The notes under the pieces: model-generated
The model's input: only the letters and a program-made list of their open reading frames with translations
Databases searched by the model: none
Told to the model about the DNA's origin: nothing
Source: Nitrospiraceae bacterium
Lineage (GTDB): Bacteria > Nitrospirota > Thermodesulfovibrionia > Thermodesulfovibrionales > UBA6898
NCBI GenBank assembly: GCA_020347665.1
Contig: CP070737.1
Coordinates: 458,158 to 522,157, forward strand
Direction: 5' to 3'
Length of the DNA stretch: 64,000 nucleotides
Part shown: piece after piece, positions 52,134-60,816 of the stretch
How positions within the stretch are numbered: position 1 is the stretch's first letter
Layout: each line of letters starts with the position of its first letter
Translations under genes and position numbers: made by a program

Positions 52134-53201
52134 CTATGACCGTGTCACACCGGAATATTTGTAATATGCTGCACAACTGCCTTCTGAACTGACCATGCAG
52201 GCGCCCACCGGTTTTTCTGGTGTACAAGCCCTGCCGAAGAGAGCACAATCCGTAGGTATTTTAATACCCTTCAGGACATCTCCGCAAGCACATGCCCGTG
52301 GTTCTGATGCGTCAGATACGTTACATGACAAAACTGATGCGATGTCTCTGTGTTTGTACTGACTTCGTAATGCCAGTCCGCTTTTTGGTATGGTCCCGAT
52401 TCCCCGCCACACAGCATCTACAGGTTCAAAATGCTCATCGATAAGGGCTATTGCTTTCGGATTACCCTCTTGGCGCACTATTCTTGAATATTGGTTCTCG
52501 ACAAGAGAACGCTCCGAGGCAATCTGATCCAGAAGCATCATGATAGCCTCGAGAATGTCACCAGCATCAAATCCGGTTATCACGGATGGCTTATGATAAT
52601 CAGATGCGATGAAATCATATGGCCGTGACCCGATTATGGTACTGACATGTCCGGGCAGTATGAAGCCGTCGACAAGGACATCTCCGGAGGACAGTAACGC
52701 CTTCAATGCGGGGGGTACTAGCTTATGCGTTGAATATATATAAAAATTACTAATTTCATGCTTATCTGCTTCCTGAATCGTACCTGCTATAGATGGTGAC
52801 GTTGTTTCAAACCCTGTGGCGAAAAAAATGATCGTTCTATTCTGGTTCTCTTGCGCTATCGTCAGTGCATCCAGAGGGGAATACACTATTCTGATATCAC
52901 AGCCTTCAGATTTTGCTTGAAAGAGAGATTTTTTATTTCCCGGAACTCTCATCATATCGCCAAAGGTGACAACAGTCACCTGTTCTTTTTTTGCCATACA
53001 AAGCACCGTATCAACGTCTTTAACAGATGTAACACATACCGGACATCCGGGACCACTGAGAAGTTGCATATCATCGGGCAGCAGGCTCCTTATTCCGTGT
53101 TTGAAGATTGTGACCGTATGAGTCCCGCACACTTCCATTAATCTGACTGGACGCTGGATTGACTTCTTTAGATCCATTATTCTGCTTATGACCGCCTTCA
53201 A
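52134..53201 (-). CDS. hypD: Hydrogenase maturation protein HypD
   Basis: Scaffold on which the Fe(CN)2CO unit is built, 355 residues. MEVCGTHTVTI, LSGPGCPVCVTS, ATGFETTSP, LPGHVSTIIG and the C-terminal cluster Cys (EPRACACGDVLKG, DCALFGRACTPEKPVGACMVSSEGSC region) are all present. The start is a TTG behind GGGAG, only one base after the hypF stop. The usual hypC partner gene is not between hypF and hypD. Confidence 0.95.
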   Translation of the reverse strand: MKAVISRIMDLKKSIQRPVRLMEVCGTHTVTIFKHGIRSLLPDDMQLLSGPGCPVCVTSVKDVDTVLCMAKKEQVTVVTFGDMMRVPGNKKSLFQAKSEGCDIRIVYSPLDALTIAQENQNRTIIFFATGFETTSPSIAGTIQEADKHEISNFYIYSTHKLVPPALKALLSSGDVLVDGFILPGHVSTIIGSRPYDFIASDYHKPSVITGFDAGDILEAIMMLLDQIASERSLVENQYSRIVRQEGNPKAIALIDEHFEPVDAVWRGIGTIPKSGLALRSQYKHRDIASVLSCNVSDASEPRACACGDVLKGIKIPTDCALFGRACTPEKPVGACMVSSEGSCAAYYKYSGVTRS

Positions 53202-53202
53202 T

Positions 53203-55548
53203 TCAAATACTCCCTTTCTTTATTCGCTCTCTCAGAAGGTAAGCCTGTCCGAGTGATATTCCTGCATCATTGCATGGTACCGCTTCGTTAAGAAATACCG
53301 AGCATTCTTCATGAGCGAAAGCGTCTAGAAGTCTCTTCAAAAGATACCGATTCTGAAAAACACCGCCACTAAGCAGAACGTTGTGCAGGTTATACATTAT
53401 TGAAAGTTTTCTTGTTACCGCTATTATTCCCGTAATAACCGTATTATGAAACCTGGTTGCTATAACCTCCGTTGCCACGTTGTTTGAAAGATCCTCTATA
53501 ATCTTGAGAATTGTGTAAGAAAAATCAATCTCTATCATATCCTGAAAAGTTACATCAACGGGATAATCCTCATATACATCCTGCACGACATGAGACTCCA
53601 GTGCAATCGCAGCCTCACCTTCGAATGTATTTATGTCACAGATACCGAGCAGGGCAGAGACCGCGTCAAACAGGCGTCCTGCTCCTGAAGAAAGCGGAGA
53701 AAACTCCCTTTTTCCTGAAATATTGACTATTTGTTCTATCCGGTCTTTTCCATGACGCGCAATAAATTCCGGTCTTATGTAATCCCATAGCTGATCTCCT
53801 GTCGCCTCCTGTAGATAACTGACGGCGATTCTCCAGGGTTCCCTCACCGCCATTTCACTGCCTGGCAATGGTACATACTTGAGATGGGCGGCTCGTTTAA
53901 ATCCATGAATATCGCATATGAGAAATTCACCGCCCCACAATGTTCCGTCTACACCGTAGCCGTTTCCATCAAATGAGATCCCTATAACTCTTTCTTTGAG
54001 ACCCTTTTCTGCCATGACTGAAGCTATGTGTGCATAATGATGCTGTATGCCCTGCGTTGTTATCATGCGGCCTCCGGCATCTGATTTCTGCTGCAATGCC
54101 CATTTCGTTGAAAGATAATGCGGATGAAGATCATAAGCTATTGCTTCCGGTTCTGCACGATAGGCTGCCGTGAGGTTTTGAAGTGTCTCTTCGAAAAAAT
54201 CCACTGTCTCGTAATTTTCCATATCACCGATATGCTGGCTGGGGATAGCGTAACGTCCTTTTATCAATGTAAATGTGTTTTTTATATCAGCGCCACATCC
54301 GAGAACATCAGGCCCATCTGAGTGAAGCGGTATCGGGTTTGGAGCGAACCCACGTGACCGTCTGATAAAAATAAATTTTGAACCTGAGGAGTCCGGACGT
54401 TCGTTTATTATTCGGACTACCGAGTCATCGACTCTCATATGGATATCACGATTGTGCGTTAAAAAAGCGTCTGCAACAGGTGCAAGACGGGAGCAGGCAT
54501 CATCAAGGTCAATAATGATCGGCTCCTCGCTGAGGTTTCCGCTTGTCATTACCAGTGCCTTGAAATCAGGTGCCGAATGCAAATCATCCGGATAAAACAA
54601 CAAATAGTGTAATGGCGTATAGGGGAGCATGCAGCCAAGGGTACTGTTCTGTGGTGCGACTGCGTCCGTCAGTACTGCCGGCAATCGCTTTTGAAGAAGT
54701 ACAATCGGTCTTGCGGGCGAAGAAAGCACCTGTCTTTCCTTTTCAGAAACATGACAGATGGAAGTGATTGCTTCAATATCAGGCGCCATAACTGCGAAGG
54801 GTTTATTGCTTTTTCGCTTCCTTTGGCGCAGTTTTTTTACTGCATCACTATTTGTAGCGTCACATGCCAGGTGAAAGCCTCCCAGCCCCCTGACTGCAAT
54901 GATCTTCCCATCTTTCAGAAGATTGCGGGCTGACCTCATCGGGCTGTCAATCGAAAAATCTTTCAAGAAAGTATCGAGACCGATCAGTTTGACCCGGGGT
55001 CCGCACTGCGGGCAGGCATTCGGTTGTGCATGAAAACGTCTATTTGAGGGGTCATGATATTCCGCATCACAGTCACTGCACATTTCAAAAACTTTCATGG
55101 TAGTGTTTCTTCTGTCATACGGTACTGATTTCGTTATGGTATACCGCGGACCGCAGTTCGTGCAGTTAATAAACGGATAATGATAACGCCTGTCCTGCTT
55201 GTCGAAGAGTTCCCTAAGACAGTCATTACAGATCGATATATCAGGCGATACAAGCGTAAATGTTCCTTTTTCAGAACTGTCTTTTATGGAAAAAACCGTA
55301 TATCCGACGGGTTCTGACGGAGATATTTCTACACTCATAATTTTTGAAAGAGGCGGCGACTCTGTTCTCACCCGCTCCAGAAAATCGTCAAGGTTACATC
55401 CTTCCACGGATATAAATACCCCGTCAGAGGTATTTGTAACAAAGCCTTTCAGCGAGAGTTCCTGAGCAAGATTATACACAAACGGGCGGAATCCAACCCC
55501 CTGGACGATTCCTTTAATAGCAATATGTAGCGAATCTATATCCTGCAT
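53203..55548 (-). CDS. hypF: Carbamoyltransferase HypF
   Basis: Makes thiocarboxamide on HypE from carbamoyl phosphate, 781 residues. Domains in order: acylphosphatase (GIVQGVGFRPFVYNLA), two zinc fingers (CNDC...CTNCGP; CSDC...CPQCGP), YrdC-like (GGFHLACDA, KPFAVMAP), and the Kae1-like carbamoyltransferase domain (HHYAHIASVMAE, SFDGNGYG, LSGGVFQN). All parts are intact. Confidence 0.96.
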   Translation of the reverse strand: MQDIDSLHIAIKGIVQGVGFRPFVYNLAQELSLKGFVTNTSDGVFISVEGCNLDDFLERVRTESPPLSKIMSVEISPSEPVGYTVFSIKDSSEKGTFTLVSPDISICNDCLRELFDKQDRRYHYPFINCTNCGPRYTITKSVPYDRRNTTMKVFEMCSDCDAEYHDPSNRRFHAQPNACPQCGPRVKLIGLDTFLKDFSIDSPMRSARNLLKDGKIIAVRGLGGFHLACDATNSDAVKKLRQRKRKSNKPFAVMAPDIEAITSICHVSEKERQVLSSPARPIVLLQKRLPAVLTDAVAPQNSTLGCMLPYTPLHYLLFYPDDLHSAPDFKALVMTSGNLSEEPIIIDLDDACSRLAPVADAFLTHNRDIHMRVDDSVVRIINERPDSSGSKFIFIRRSRGFAPNPIPLHSDGPDVLGCGADIKNTFTLIKGRYAIPSQHIGDMENYETVDFFEETLQNLTAAYRAEPEAIAYDLHPHYLSTKWALQQKSDAGGRMITTQGIQHHYAHIASVMAEKGLKERVIGISFDGNGYGVDGTLWGGEFLICDIHGFKRAAHLKYVPLPGSEMAVREPWRIAVSYLQEATGDQLWDYIRPEFIARHGKDRIEQIVNISGKREFSPLSSGAGRLFDAVSALLGICDINTFEGEAAIALESHVVQDVYEDYPVDVTFQDMIEIDFSYTILKIIEDLSNNVATEVIATRFHNTVITGIIAVTRKLSIMYNLHNVLLSGGVFQNRYLLKRLLDAFAHEECSVFLNEAVPCNDAGISLGQAYLLRERIKKGSI

Positions 55549-55631
55549 TATTTTTTTTATTATAACTTAATCCTGTCTACAGCGAAAATCGGATGATACA
55601 GTGCAGCTCTTGCGGAAGAATTTTCAGCAGA

Positions 55632-56276
55632 CTACTTTTGAGCAAGTCTCTTGAGCCAGTCAACCCACTCCTGGATGCCCTGACCTGTCCTGCAGGAAAT
55701 CTCGAATATATGCAGCGCAGGGTTGAGCGATAGTGAGTCCTTTTTTATCTTTGCTATATCAACGTCCGTATACGGTGCAAGATCTATCTTATTTAATATC
55801 AGGGCTGACGATTCCTGAAACATGAGCGGATATTTAAGCGGTTTATCGTGACCTTCAGTAATACTCAGAAGCATAACTTTTATATCCTCTCCGACCTTAA
55901 ACTCAGCCGGACATACGAGATTCCCGACATTTTCAACGAAAACGATACCGAGCGTATCGAGAGGCAGATCCCGAATAACTTCATTGATCATATTTGCATC
56001 AAGATGACAGGCGCCTCCGGTATTGATCTGCACAACTGGTATGTCCAGACGTTGTATTCGTTCTGCATCATCACTTCCCGCAATATCACCTTCGATAATT
56101 CCGATGTGCATGTCTGATGATTTCCGAATGGTCTGTTCAAGGAGTGATGTTTTCCCTGCTCCCGGAGCACTCATGAGGTTAATAACAAATATCCCGTTTT
56201 CATCAAATATGTTCCGGTTCTCCAGCGCTATTCTGTCATTTGCTTCCAGAATCTTTGTAATGACTTTTACCTTCAC
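55632..56276 (-). CDS. hypB: Hydrogenase nickel-incorporation GTPase HypB
   Basis: Delivers nickel to hydrogenase, 214 residues. LMSAPGAGKTSLLE is the P-loop, GDIAGSDDAERI switch I, FVENVGNLVCP the metal-linked Cys loop and LNKIDLAPY the G4 motif. No poly-His stretch or N-terminal CxxCGC motif, so it is the minimal type. Confidence 0.95.
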   Translation of the reverse strand: MKVKVITKILEANDRIALENRNIFDENGIFVINLMSAPGAGKTSLLEQTIRKSSDMHIGIIEGDIAGSDDAERIQRLDIPVVQINTGGACHLDANMINEVIRDLPLDTLGIVFVENVGNLVCPAEFKVGEDIKVMLLSITEGHDKPLKYPLMFQESSALILNKIDLAPYTDVDIAKIKKDSLSLNPALHIFEISCRTGQGIQEWVDWLKRLAQK

Positions 56277-56349
56277 CAGTTTGAAACCTCCTTATTGACA
56301 TTACATAAACAAGACGTCTCGACACATTAATGATCGTCACAACCTGTAA

Positions 56350-56694
56350 CTATACTGCTTCGATATCTATGATATCCAGCTCACGGCCCCCTGTTATCGT
56401 GAATGACGTTCCCTTACATAACGGACATGAGAGGATGTACTGCTCTTCAACAGCAAAATCCTTGTCACAATCACTGCATAATCCGGTAACCGGCACTTCT
56501 TCGATATGAAGGGAAGCATTTTTTGCTATTGAATCCTGTTTGGCTGCATCAAAGGCAAACAGCAGTGCGTCACAGAACACACCGGAAGCCTTGCCGATTT
56601 TCACATGTATGGATTCAATTTCTGCGCAGTCTGCTCTTCTGCACTGTTCGGAAGCAATATCGAGCACATTAAGAGCGATGGACATTTCATGCAT
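56350..56694 (-). CDS. hypA: Hydrogenase nickel-incorporation protein HypA
   Basis: Nickel chaperone with zinc finger, 114 residues. It begins with MHEMSIA, whose His2 binds nickel, and has the zinc Cys pairs CSDC and CPLC. I start at 56694 so that MHE forms the true N-terminus. An extended -10 box lies close upstream. Confidence 0.95.
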   Translation of the reverse strand: MHEMSIALNVLDIASEQCRRADCAEIESIHVKIGKASGVFCDALLFAFDAAKQDSIAKNASLHIEEVPVTGLCSDCDKDFAVEEQYILSCPLCKGTSFTITGGRELDIIDIEAV

Positions 56695-56707
56695 TTTTTC
56701 TTTATAC

Positions 56708-56716
56708 ATTATAGCA
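56708..56716 (-). promoter_or_regulatory. Extended -10 promoter of the hyp operon
   Basis: On the minus strand TGCTATAAT, a perfect extended -10 box, ends 13 bases before the hypA ATG. No good -35 box is seen, as is allowed for extended -10 promoters. Confidence 0.5.
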
Positions 56717-56795
56717 CAGCGTTAAGCTTGCCCGGCAGACTCCATTCAGACGATCTTTTTCCAATGCCGTTCCTGTTTATGGTATTCTTTTTTGT

Positions 56796-57899
56796 ATGAG
56801 CGACGAGTTTTTTATTAAAAGGACCCTCGCACTTGCTTCGCGGTCGCGGGGTCAGACCAGTCCCAACCCGATGGTCGGGGCCCTCATTGTCAAAAATGGA
56901 AGCATTGTGTCGGAAGCATATCATAAAAAGGCAGGAACTCCTCATGCCGAAGTCATAGCCCTAGATAATGCAGGAAGTAAAGCTGCTGGATCAACACTCT
57001 ATACAAGCCTTGAGCCATGCTGTCATGAGGACAAAAGAACCCCTCCCTGCGTAGACAGGATAATTGCTTCAGGTGTCAGGAAAGTTGTCATATCTATGGA
57101 GGATCCCAACCCAAAGGTATTTGGCCAGGGCATTGAAACCTTACGTCAAGCCGGTATCGAGGTCGTCGTGGGCGTACACGAAGATAACGCCCGAAGACTG
57201 AATGAAGTATACATCAAGAATATTAAAACCGGCCTTCCTTTTGTAGTTATGAAAGTAGCCATGACCCTGGACGGCAAAATAGCCACACCTGAGGGGAAGT
57301 CCCATTGGATCACAGGTGAAAAGTCACGGAGGCTCGTTCATAAATTGAGGGGAAGCACAGACGCAGTTATGACCGCTATTGGTACCGTAAGAGCCGATGA
57401 TCCGGAGCTCACCTGCCGAATGGCCAGAGGCAGAAATCCCGTACGTATTGTTATTGATTCTGAAATGGAAATAAAACCCGATGCACATGTCATTTCAGTC
57501 CCACCCCCTACTCTCATCGTTGCCCGTAAATCGGCTGTACACAATCTGAAGATTGAAGATCAAATGAAAAAATATATATTAGAAGAAAGAGGGGTAAAAC
57601 TAATCGAACATGCAGGGAATACCGTTGATCTTAACTGGCTCATGCATGAGCTCGGAAGAAAGCATATTACATCAATCCTGATCGAAGCAGGTGGTTCATT
57701 TAATGCCTCATGTCTTGAAGCAGGGATTGTAGACAAAGTCATGATTTTCATAGCACCAAAGATTATTGGCGGCAAAGATTCAGTTCCTGCAGTTGGCGGC
57801 AAGCAGTTTAGAGAGCTTGAAAACGCTTATCAGCTCGAACAGGTATCAATCAAGCGCATAGCCGAAGATATCCTTGTTGAAGGATATATCAAAAAGTAA
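56796..57899 (+). CDS. ribD: Bifunctional riboflavin biosynthesis deaminase/reductase RibD
   Basis: Deaminates and reduces the pyrimidine intermediate of riboflavin synthesis, 367 residues. The deaminase domain has H50-A-E and EPCCHEDKRTPPC (zinc Cys C75 and C85); the reductase domain has VMKVAMTLDGKIATP, SHWITGEKSR, GTVRADDPELT and ILIEAGG. ribE, ribA and ribH are not in the window. No FMN riboswitch fits in the 100-base spacer to hypA. Confidence 0.95.
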   Translation: MSDEFFIKRTLALASRSRGQTSPNPMVGALIVKNGSIVSEAYHKKAGTPHAEVIALDNAGSKAAGSTLYTSLEPCCHEDKRTPPCVDRIIASGVRKVVISMEDPNPKVFGQGIETLRQAGIEVVVGVHEDNARRLNEVYIKNIKTGLPFVVMKVAMTLDGKIATPEGKSHWITGEKSRRLVHKLRGSTDAVMTAIGTVRADDPELTCRMARGRNPVRIVIDSEMEIKPDAHVISVPPPTLIVARKSAVHNLKIEDQMKKYILEERGVKLIEHAGNTVDLNWLMHELGRKHITSILIEAGGSFNASCLEAGIVDKVMIFIAPKIIGGKDSVPAVGGKQFRELENAYQLEQVSIKRIAEDILVEGYIKK

Positions 57900-58024
57900 T
57901 TGCAAAAAACATTGCCAAATCAAAAACATCTCTCCCTTTATTGGGGATCACGGCGGTTCATGGAGATATCCTTGTATAAAATATGATTTCTTTGGGGCTT
58001 ACGATCTGATACCATCAGCGGACA

Positions 58025-58432
58025 TTAGCCCGTCGACCTGATCATTTTATCATGTAATGCTCTTAATTTCTGAATCCATTTTCGGGCACGTGCTTCACGT
58101 CGAAAAACCGATATGGCAATGAGTTCATTTTCTCACGTTGCGGTAAGCATCCTCGTCAGACCAAAAACGTAATTACTGTTCGAAACAACAGATAAAGCAC
58201 CTCGTTCAAACTGTCCAAAAGTTGATATAATCTTGCTCGTAATCATTTTTTCTTCCTGTTCGGTACAATACAGTTTCAGATCATCATTTATAACAATCTC
58301 ATATATATGTTTGTTACCCGCGTTCAATTCAAGCAAACCGCGCAATGCGGTAAGGGCGTCATGGTATGTATGACGTCCGCCAAAATGTGTAACAATAAGA
58401 CTGTCTTTCTCTACCCGTCTTTGTTTGAACAT
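58025..58432 (-). pseudogene. Small STAS-like conserved protein split by an in-frame TGA
   Basis: Reading leftward from 58432, the frame encodes 99 residues, meets TGA at 58135-58133, and then stays open in the same frame for 35 more codons to TAA at 58027-58025. The second part (ISVFRREARARKWIQKL) looks like the natural last strand and helix of a family of roughly 135-residue proteins that end in a VFRD-x2-EA-x2-WL motif. So the TGA most likely is a nonsense mutation; readthrough is possible. No bacterial SECIS-like hairpin follows the TGA. Function unknown. Confidence 0.6.
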
Positions 58433-58495
58433 CTTTATTCTATGTGCTCAGCCTTAACCTTATTCCGCTGGAGACGTATAACCCTCAACGTGTCT

Positions 58496-59065
58496 TCAGA
58501 GTCTTGGTTTTGCAAGTATTTCGAGTACTCTCAGATCAAGAAACCGCTTTGACGCAGCTGATCGCAGAACCATAACCGTGTCCGCGCCATATCCGGTGCC
58601 GGCAACTGCGAGAACCTCTTCCTGCTCAGGTATCAATCCCCCATCGACCGCCATCATCACAATCTCGCAGCATACCTTAGCCCCCTCCCCGAATCGCCTT
58701 AACGATTGTGCAACAATCATTGCCGGATAGATACCGCTGAATTTAGCATTCAAAGACGTTTCAATCGAATGTGTGAGCATTGTGCCCGTATACATTTTGT
58801 TCCCGTTTGCCAATATTTTTTCTTTTATGCCATCCGCAAACTCAAACGTATTTGGTCCTTTAAAACCAACCGAATGACTGACAACAACAAGGTTCAGTTC
58901 TGTATCCTTAAGAGCTTCAGAAAAAAGAAGTCCAGTCTCTCCGGTTGTCGAGGCTACGACTGCGTGTTTATAGTCATCCCGTTTGACAGCTTCCTTCAGC
59001 AGTTCGAGACATGCATCGGTATTATGCTTTCCTTTTTTTTCAAAATAGACTATTCTTTTATCCAT
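58496..59065 (-). CDS. Pyruvate-kinase-C-terminal-domain-like protein (COG1751)
   Basis: A 189-residue protein resembling the free-standing pyruvate kinase alpha/beta domain. IVYFEKKGKHNTDACLELLKEA opens it; HAVVASTTGETGLLFSEAL and LVVVSHSVGF give the phosphate-site-like loop; CCEIVMMAVDGGLIPEQEEVLAVAGTGYGADTV is the strongest conserved block. It lacks the catalytic barrel, so it is not a pyruvate kinase. Family members are uncharacterised. The start is uncertain (59065 or 59074). Confidence 0.72.
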   Translation of the reverse strand: MDKRIVYFEKKGKHNTDACLELLKEAVKRDDYKHAVVASTTGETGLLFSEALKDTELNLVVVSHSVGFKGPNTFEFADGIKEKILANGNKMYTGTMLTHSIETSLNAKFSGIYPAMIVAQSLRRFGEGAKVCCEIVMMAVDGGLIPEQEEVLAVAGTGYGADTVMVLRSAASKRFLDLRVLEILAKPRL

Positions 59066-59122
59066 GAATTCCATTATAAGATAAAGAATGTGCTGATGCA
59101 ATTCAATCTGGTAGAATAGAAC

Positions 59123-59878
59123 ATGTCCAAGCAATCGAAGATAGATATAAAAGCCAAGGGTTCTGAAGAACTGAATAATGCTGTCACAATAGATGATATT
59201 ACCTACCAGGTCCAGACTGAGGATATGGGGCCACGAACGAATACGGCGATAACGACGATTTACCTGAAAGGCAAAATTGTATATTCAAAGAAATCAAATT
59301 ATACTCATCTCAAGAAATTAAAGTCTTTCACAAACAAACTCAAGACCTTCCTGGAAAAGCAGCATCAGGAAGCTATTGACATGTTTATTTCAAGTCAGGC
59401 TAAAGTGCAAAAACGGAAGTCCGTGTATTTCGAAGAGGTTCAACATCTGCTCAGGAACAAAAATCCCAAAAACGCACTCCGTACGCTCAGAGAGGCACTT
59501 GAGGTATATCCGAAGGATCCCTTTCTGCTATCGTATTACGGGTGTCTTGTGGCCGTTATAGAAAATAAGCCGCGGGAAGGGATATCGATATGTCGTGATG
59601 CCTTAGACAGGCTGAATGAGACTATGACATTCGGCATTGAATTCTTTTATCCGGTGTTTTACCTCAATTTAGGCAGGGCTTACATTAAGGGCAAAAAGAA
59701 AAAGGAGGCTATCAAGGCCCTGAAGGACGGATTACAATATGACCCTGACAACCACGATATTTTGTGGGAAATGAACAAATTCGGGGTACGCCGTAAGAAA
59801 TCCGTACCCTTTCTGGAAAGAAGCAATCCGATAAACAAGTATATTGGGCTGATCCTTCATAAAACAGCACGAAACTGA
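59123..59878 (+). CDS. Tetratricopeptide-repeat protein
   Basis: A 251-residue soluble protein. The first 75 residues are a small beta-rich domain (VTIDDITYQVQTEDMG, ITTIYLKGKIVYSKK). Residues about 95-220 are TPR-like helices: NPKNALRTLREALEVYPKDPFLLSYYG and KKEAIKALKDGLQYDPDNHDILWEM are clear units. It ends with an Arg/Lys-rich tail. It is a likely protein-interaction scaffold; partner unknown. Confidence 0.75.
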   Translation: MSKQSKIDIKAKGSEELNNAVTIDDITYQVQTEDMGPRTNTAITTIYLKGKIVYSKKSNYTHLKKLKSFTNKLKTFLEKQHQEAIDMFISSQAKVQKRKSVYFEEVQHLLRNKNPKNALRTLREALEVYPKDPFLLSYYGCLVAVIENKPREGISICRDALDRLNETMTFGIEFFYPVFYLNLGRAYIKGKKKKEAIKALKDGLQYDPDNHDILWEMNKFGVRRKKSVPFLERSNPINKYIGLILHKTARN

Positions 59879-59882
59879 AGCC

Positions 59883-60761
59883 CTATCCAGTGAGAATGCT
59901 ATATATTTCCTTATATCGTGCCAAAGCCTTTTCAACAATATGTGCTGGCAGTTCAGGTCCGGGATATGTTTTGTTCCAGTCAAGCGTTAGCAGATAGTCC
60001 CGTATGATCTGCTTGTCATAACTGTCCTGCGATCTCCCGGTCTCATAGGCATTGACAGCCCAGAATCGTGATGAATCAGGTGTAAGTATTTCATCAATCA
60101 GTATTATCTCGCTATCGTAGAAACCGAATTCAAACTTGGTATCCGCTATGATAATACCTTTTTTTTCGGCCATTTCTCTTGCCTTTGCGTATATGCTGAG
60201 GCTCACCGCTTTCAGCTTCTCTGCTGTTTCCTTGCCGACAATATCGGCTGCCTGGGCAAATGATATGTTTACATCATGTCCCTCATCCGCTTTGGTGCTC
60301 GGGGTAAAGATCGGGATATCGAACCGTTCTGATTCTTTCATGCCTTTGGGAAGATCAAGGCCGCATATCATACCCGTGGCCTGATATTCTTTCCAGCCAC
60401 TTCCTGAAAGATATCCCCTCACTATGCATTCAACAGGAATCTGTCTGGCCTTTTTTACGAGCATGCTTCGTTCTTCAAGCTGATCACGGTATTTCCGGCA
60501 CTGAATGGGATAATCATTCACATCTGCAGAGATCAAATGATTCGCTATGATATCTTCCATCTCCGTAAACCAATAGAGCGAAATCTGCGTCAAGACCTTT
60601 CCTTTCCCCGGTATGCCGGATGGAAGTACCACATCAAATGCAGATATTCGGTCAGAGGCAATAAGCAAAAGACTGTCACCAAGATCATAGATATCCCTGA
60701 CCTTGCCCCTTCGTGATAACGGGATGTCAGGCATTTCGGTTTTAATCACTGTTTTGTCCAT
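59883..60761 (-). CDS. purC: Phosphoribosylaminoimidazole-succinocarboxamide synthase
   Basis: Purine synthesis enzyme making SAICAR, 292 residues, the long yeast-like form. [52 protein letters not shown] and [14 protein letters not shown] are the substrate- and ATP-binding blocks. The start ATG follows AAAGGAGATC. It converges with the TPR gene, 4 bases apart. Confidence 0.96.
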   Translation of the reverse strand: MDKTVIKTEMPDIPLSRRGKVRDIYDLGDSLLLIASDRISAFDVVLPSGIPGKGKVLTQISLYWFTEMEDIIANHLISADVNDYPIQCRKYRDQLEERSMLVKKARQIPVECIVRGYLSGSGWKEYQATGMICGLDLPKGMKESERFDIPIFTPSTKADEGHDVNISFAQAADIVGKETAEKLKAVSLSIYAKAREMAEKKGIIIADTKFEFGFYDSEIILIDEILTPDSSRFWAVNAYETGRSQDSYDKQIIRDYLLTLDWNKTYPGPELPAHIVEKALARYKEIYSILTG

Positions 60762-60816
60762 CTGATCTCCTTTCCTGTTCATCGGATGAATCAGCACAAG
60801 GATTTTGACTGCCGTT

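Noticed and set aside
56845-56856. GGGGTCAG motif in ribD and a similar one at about 60905 in the P-type ATPase
   Set aside because: Both lie inside conserved coding sequence and are explained by the protein, unlike the intergenic copies.
58119-58135. Selenocysteine insertion at the in-frame TGA
   Set aside because: The only structure downstream is a 5-bp palindrome with a 2-base loop, unlike a bacterial SECIS, and the position is not in a redox motif.
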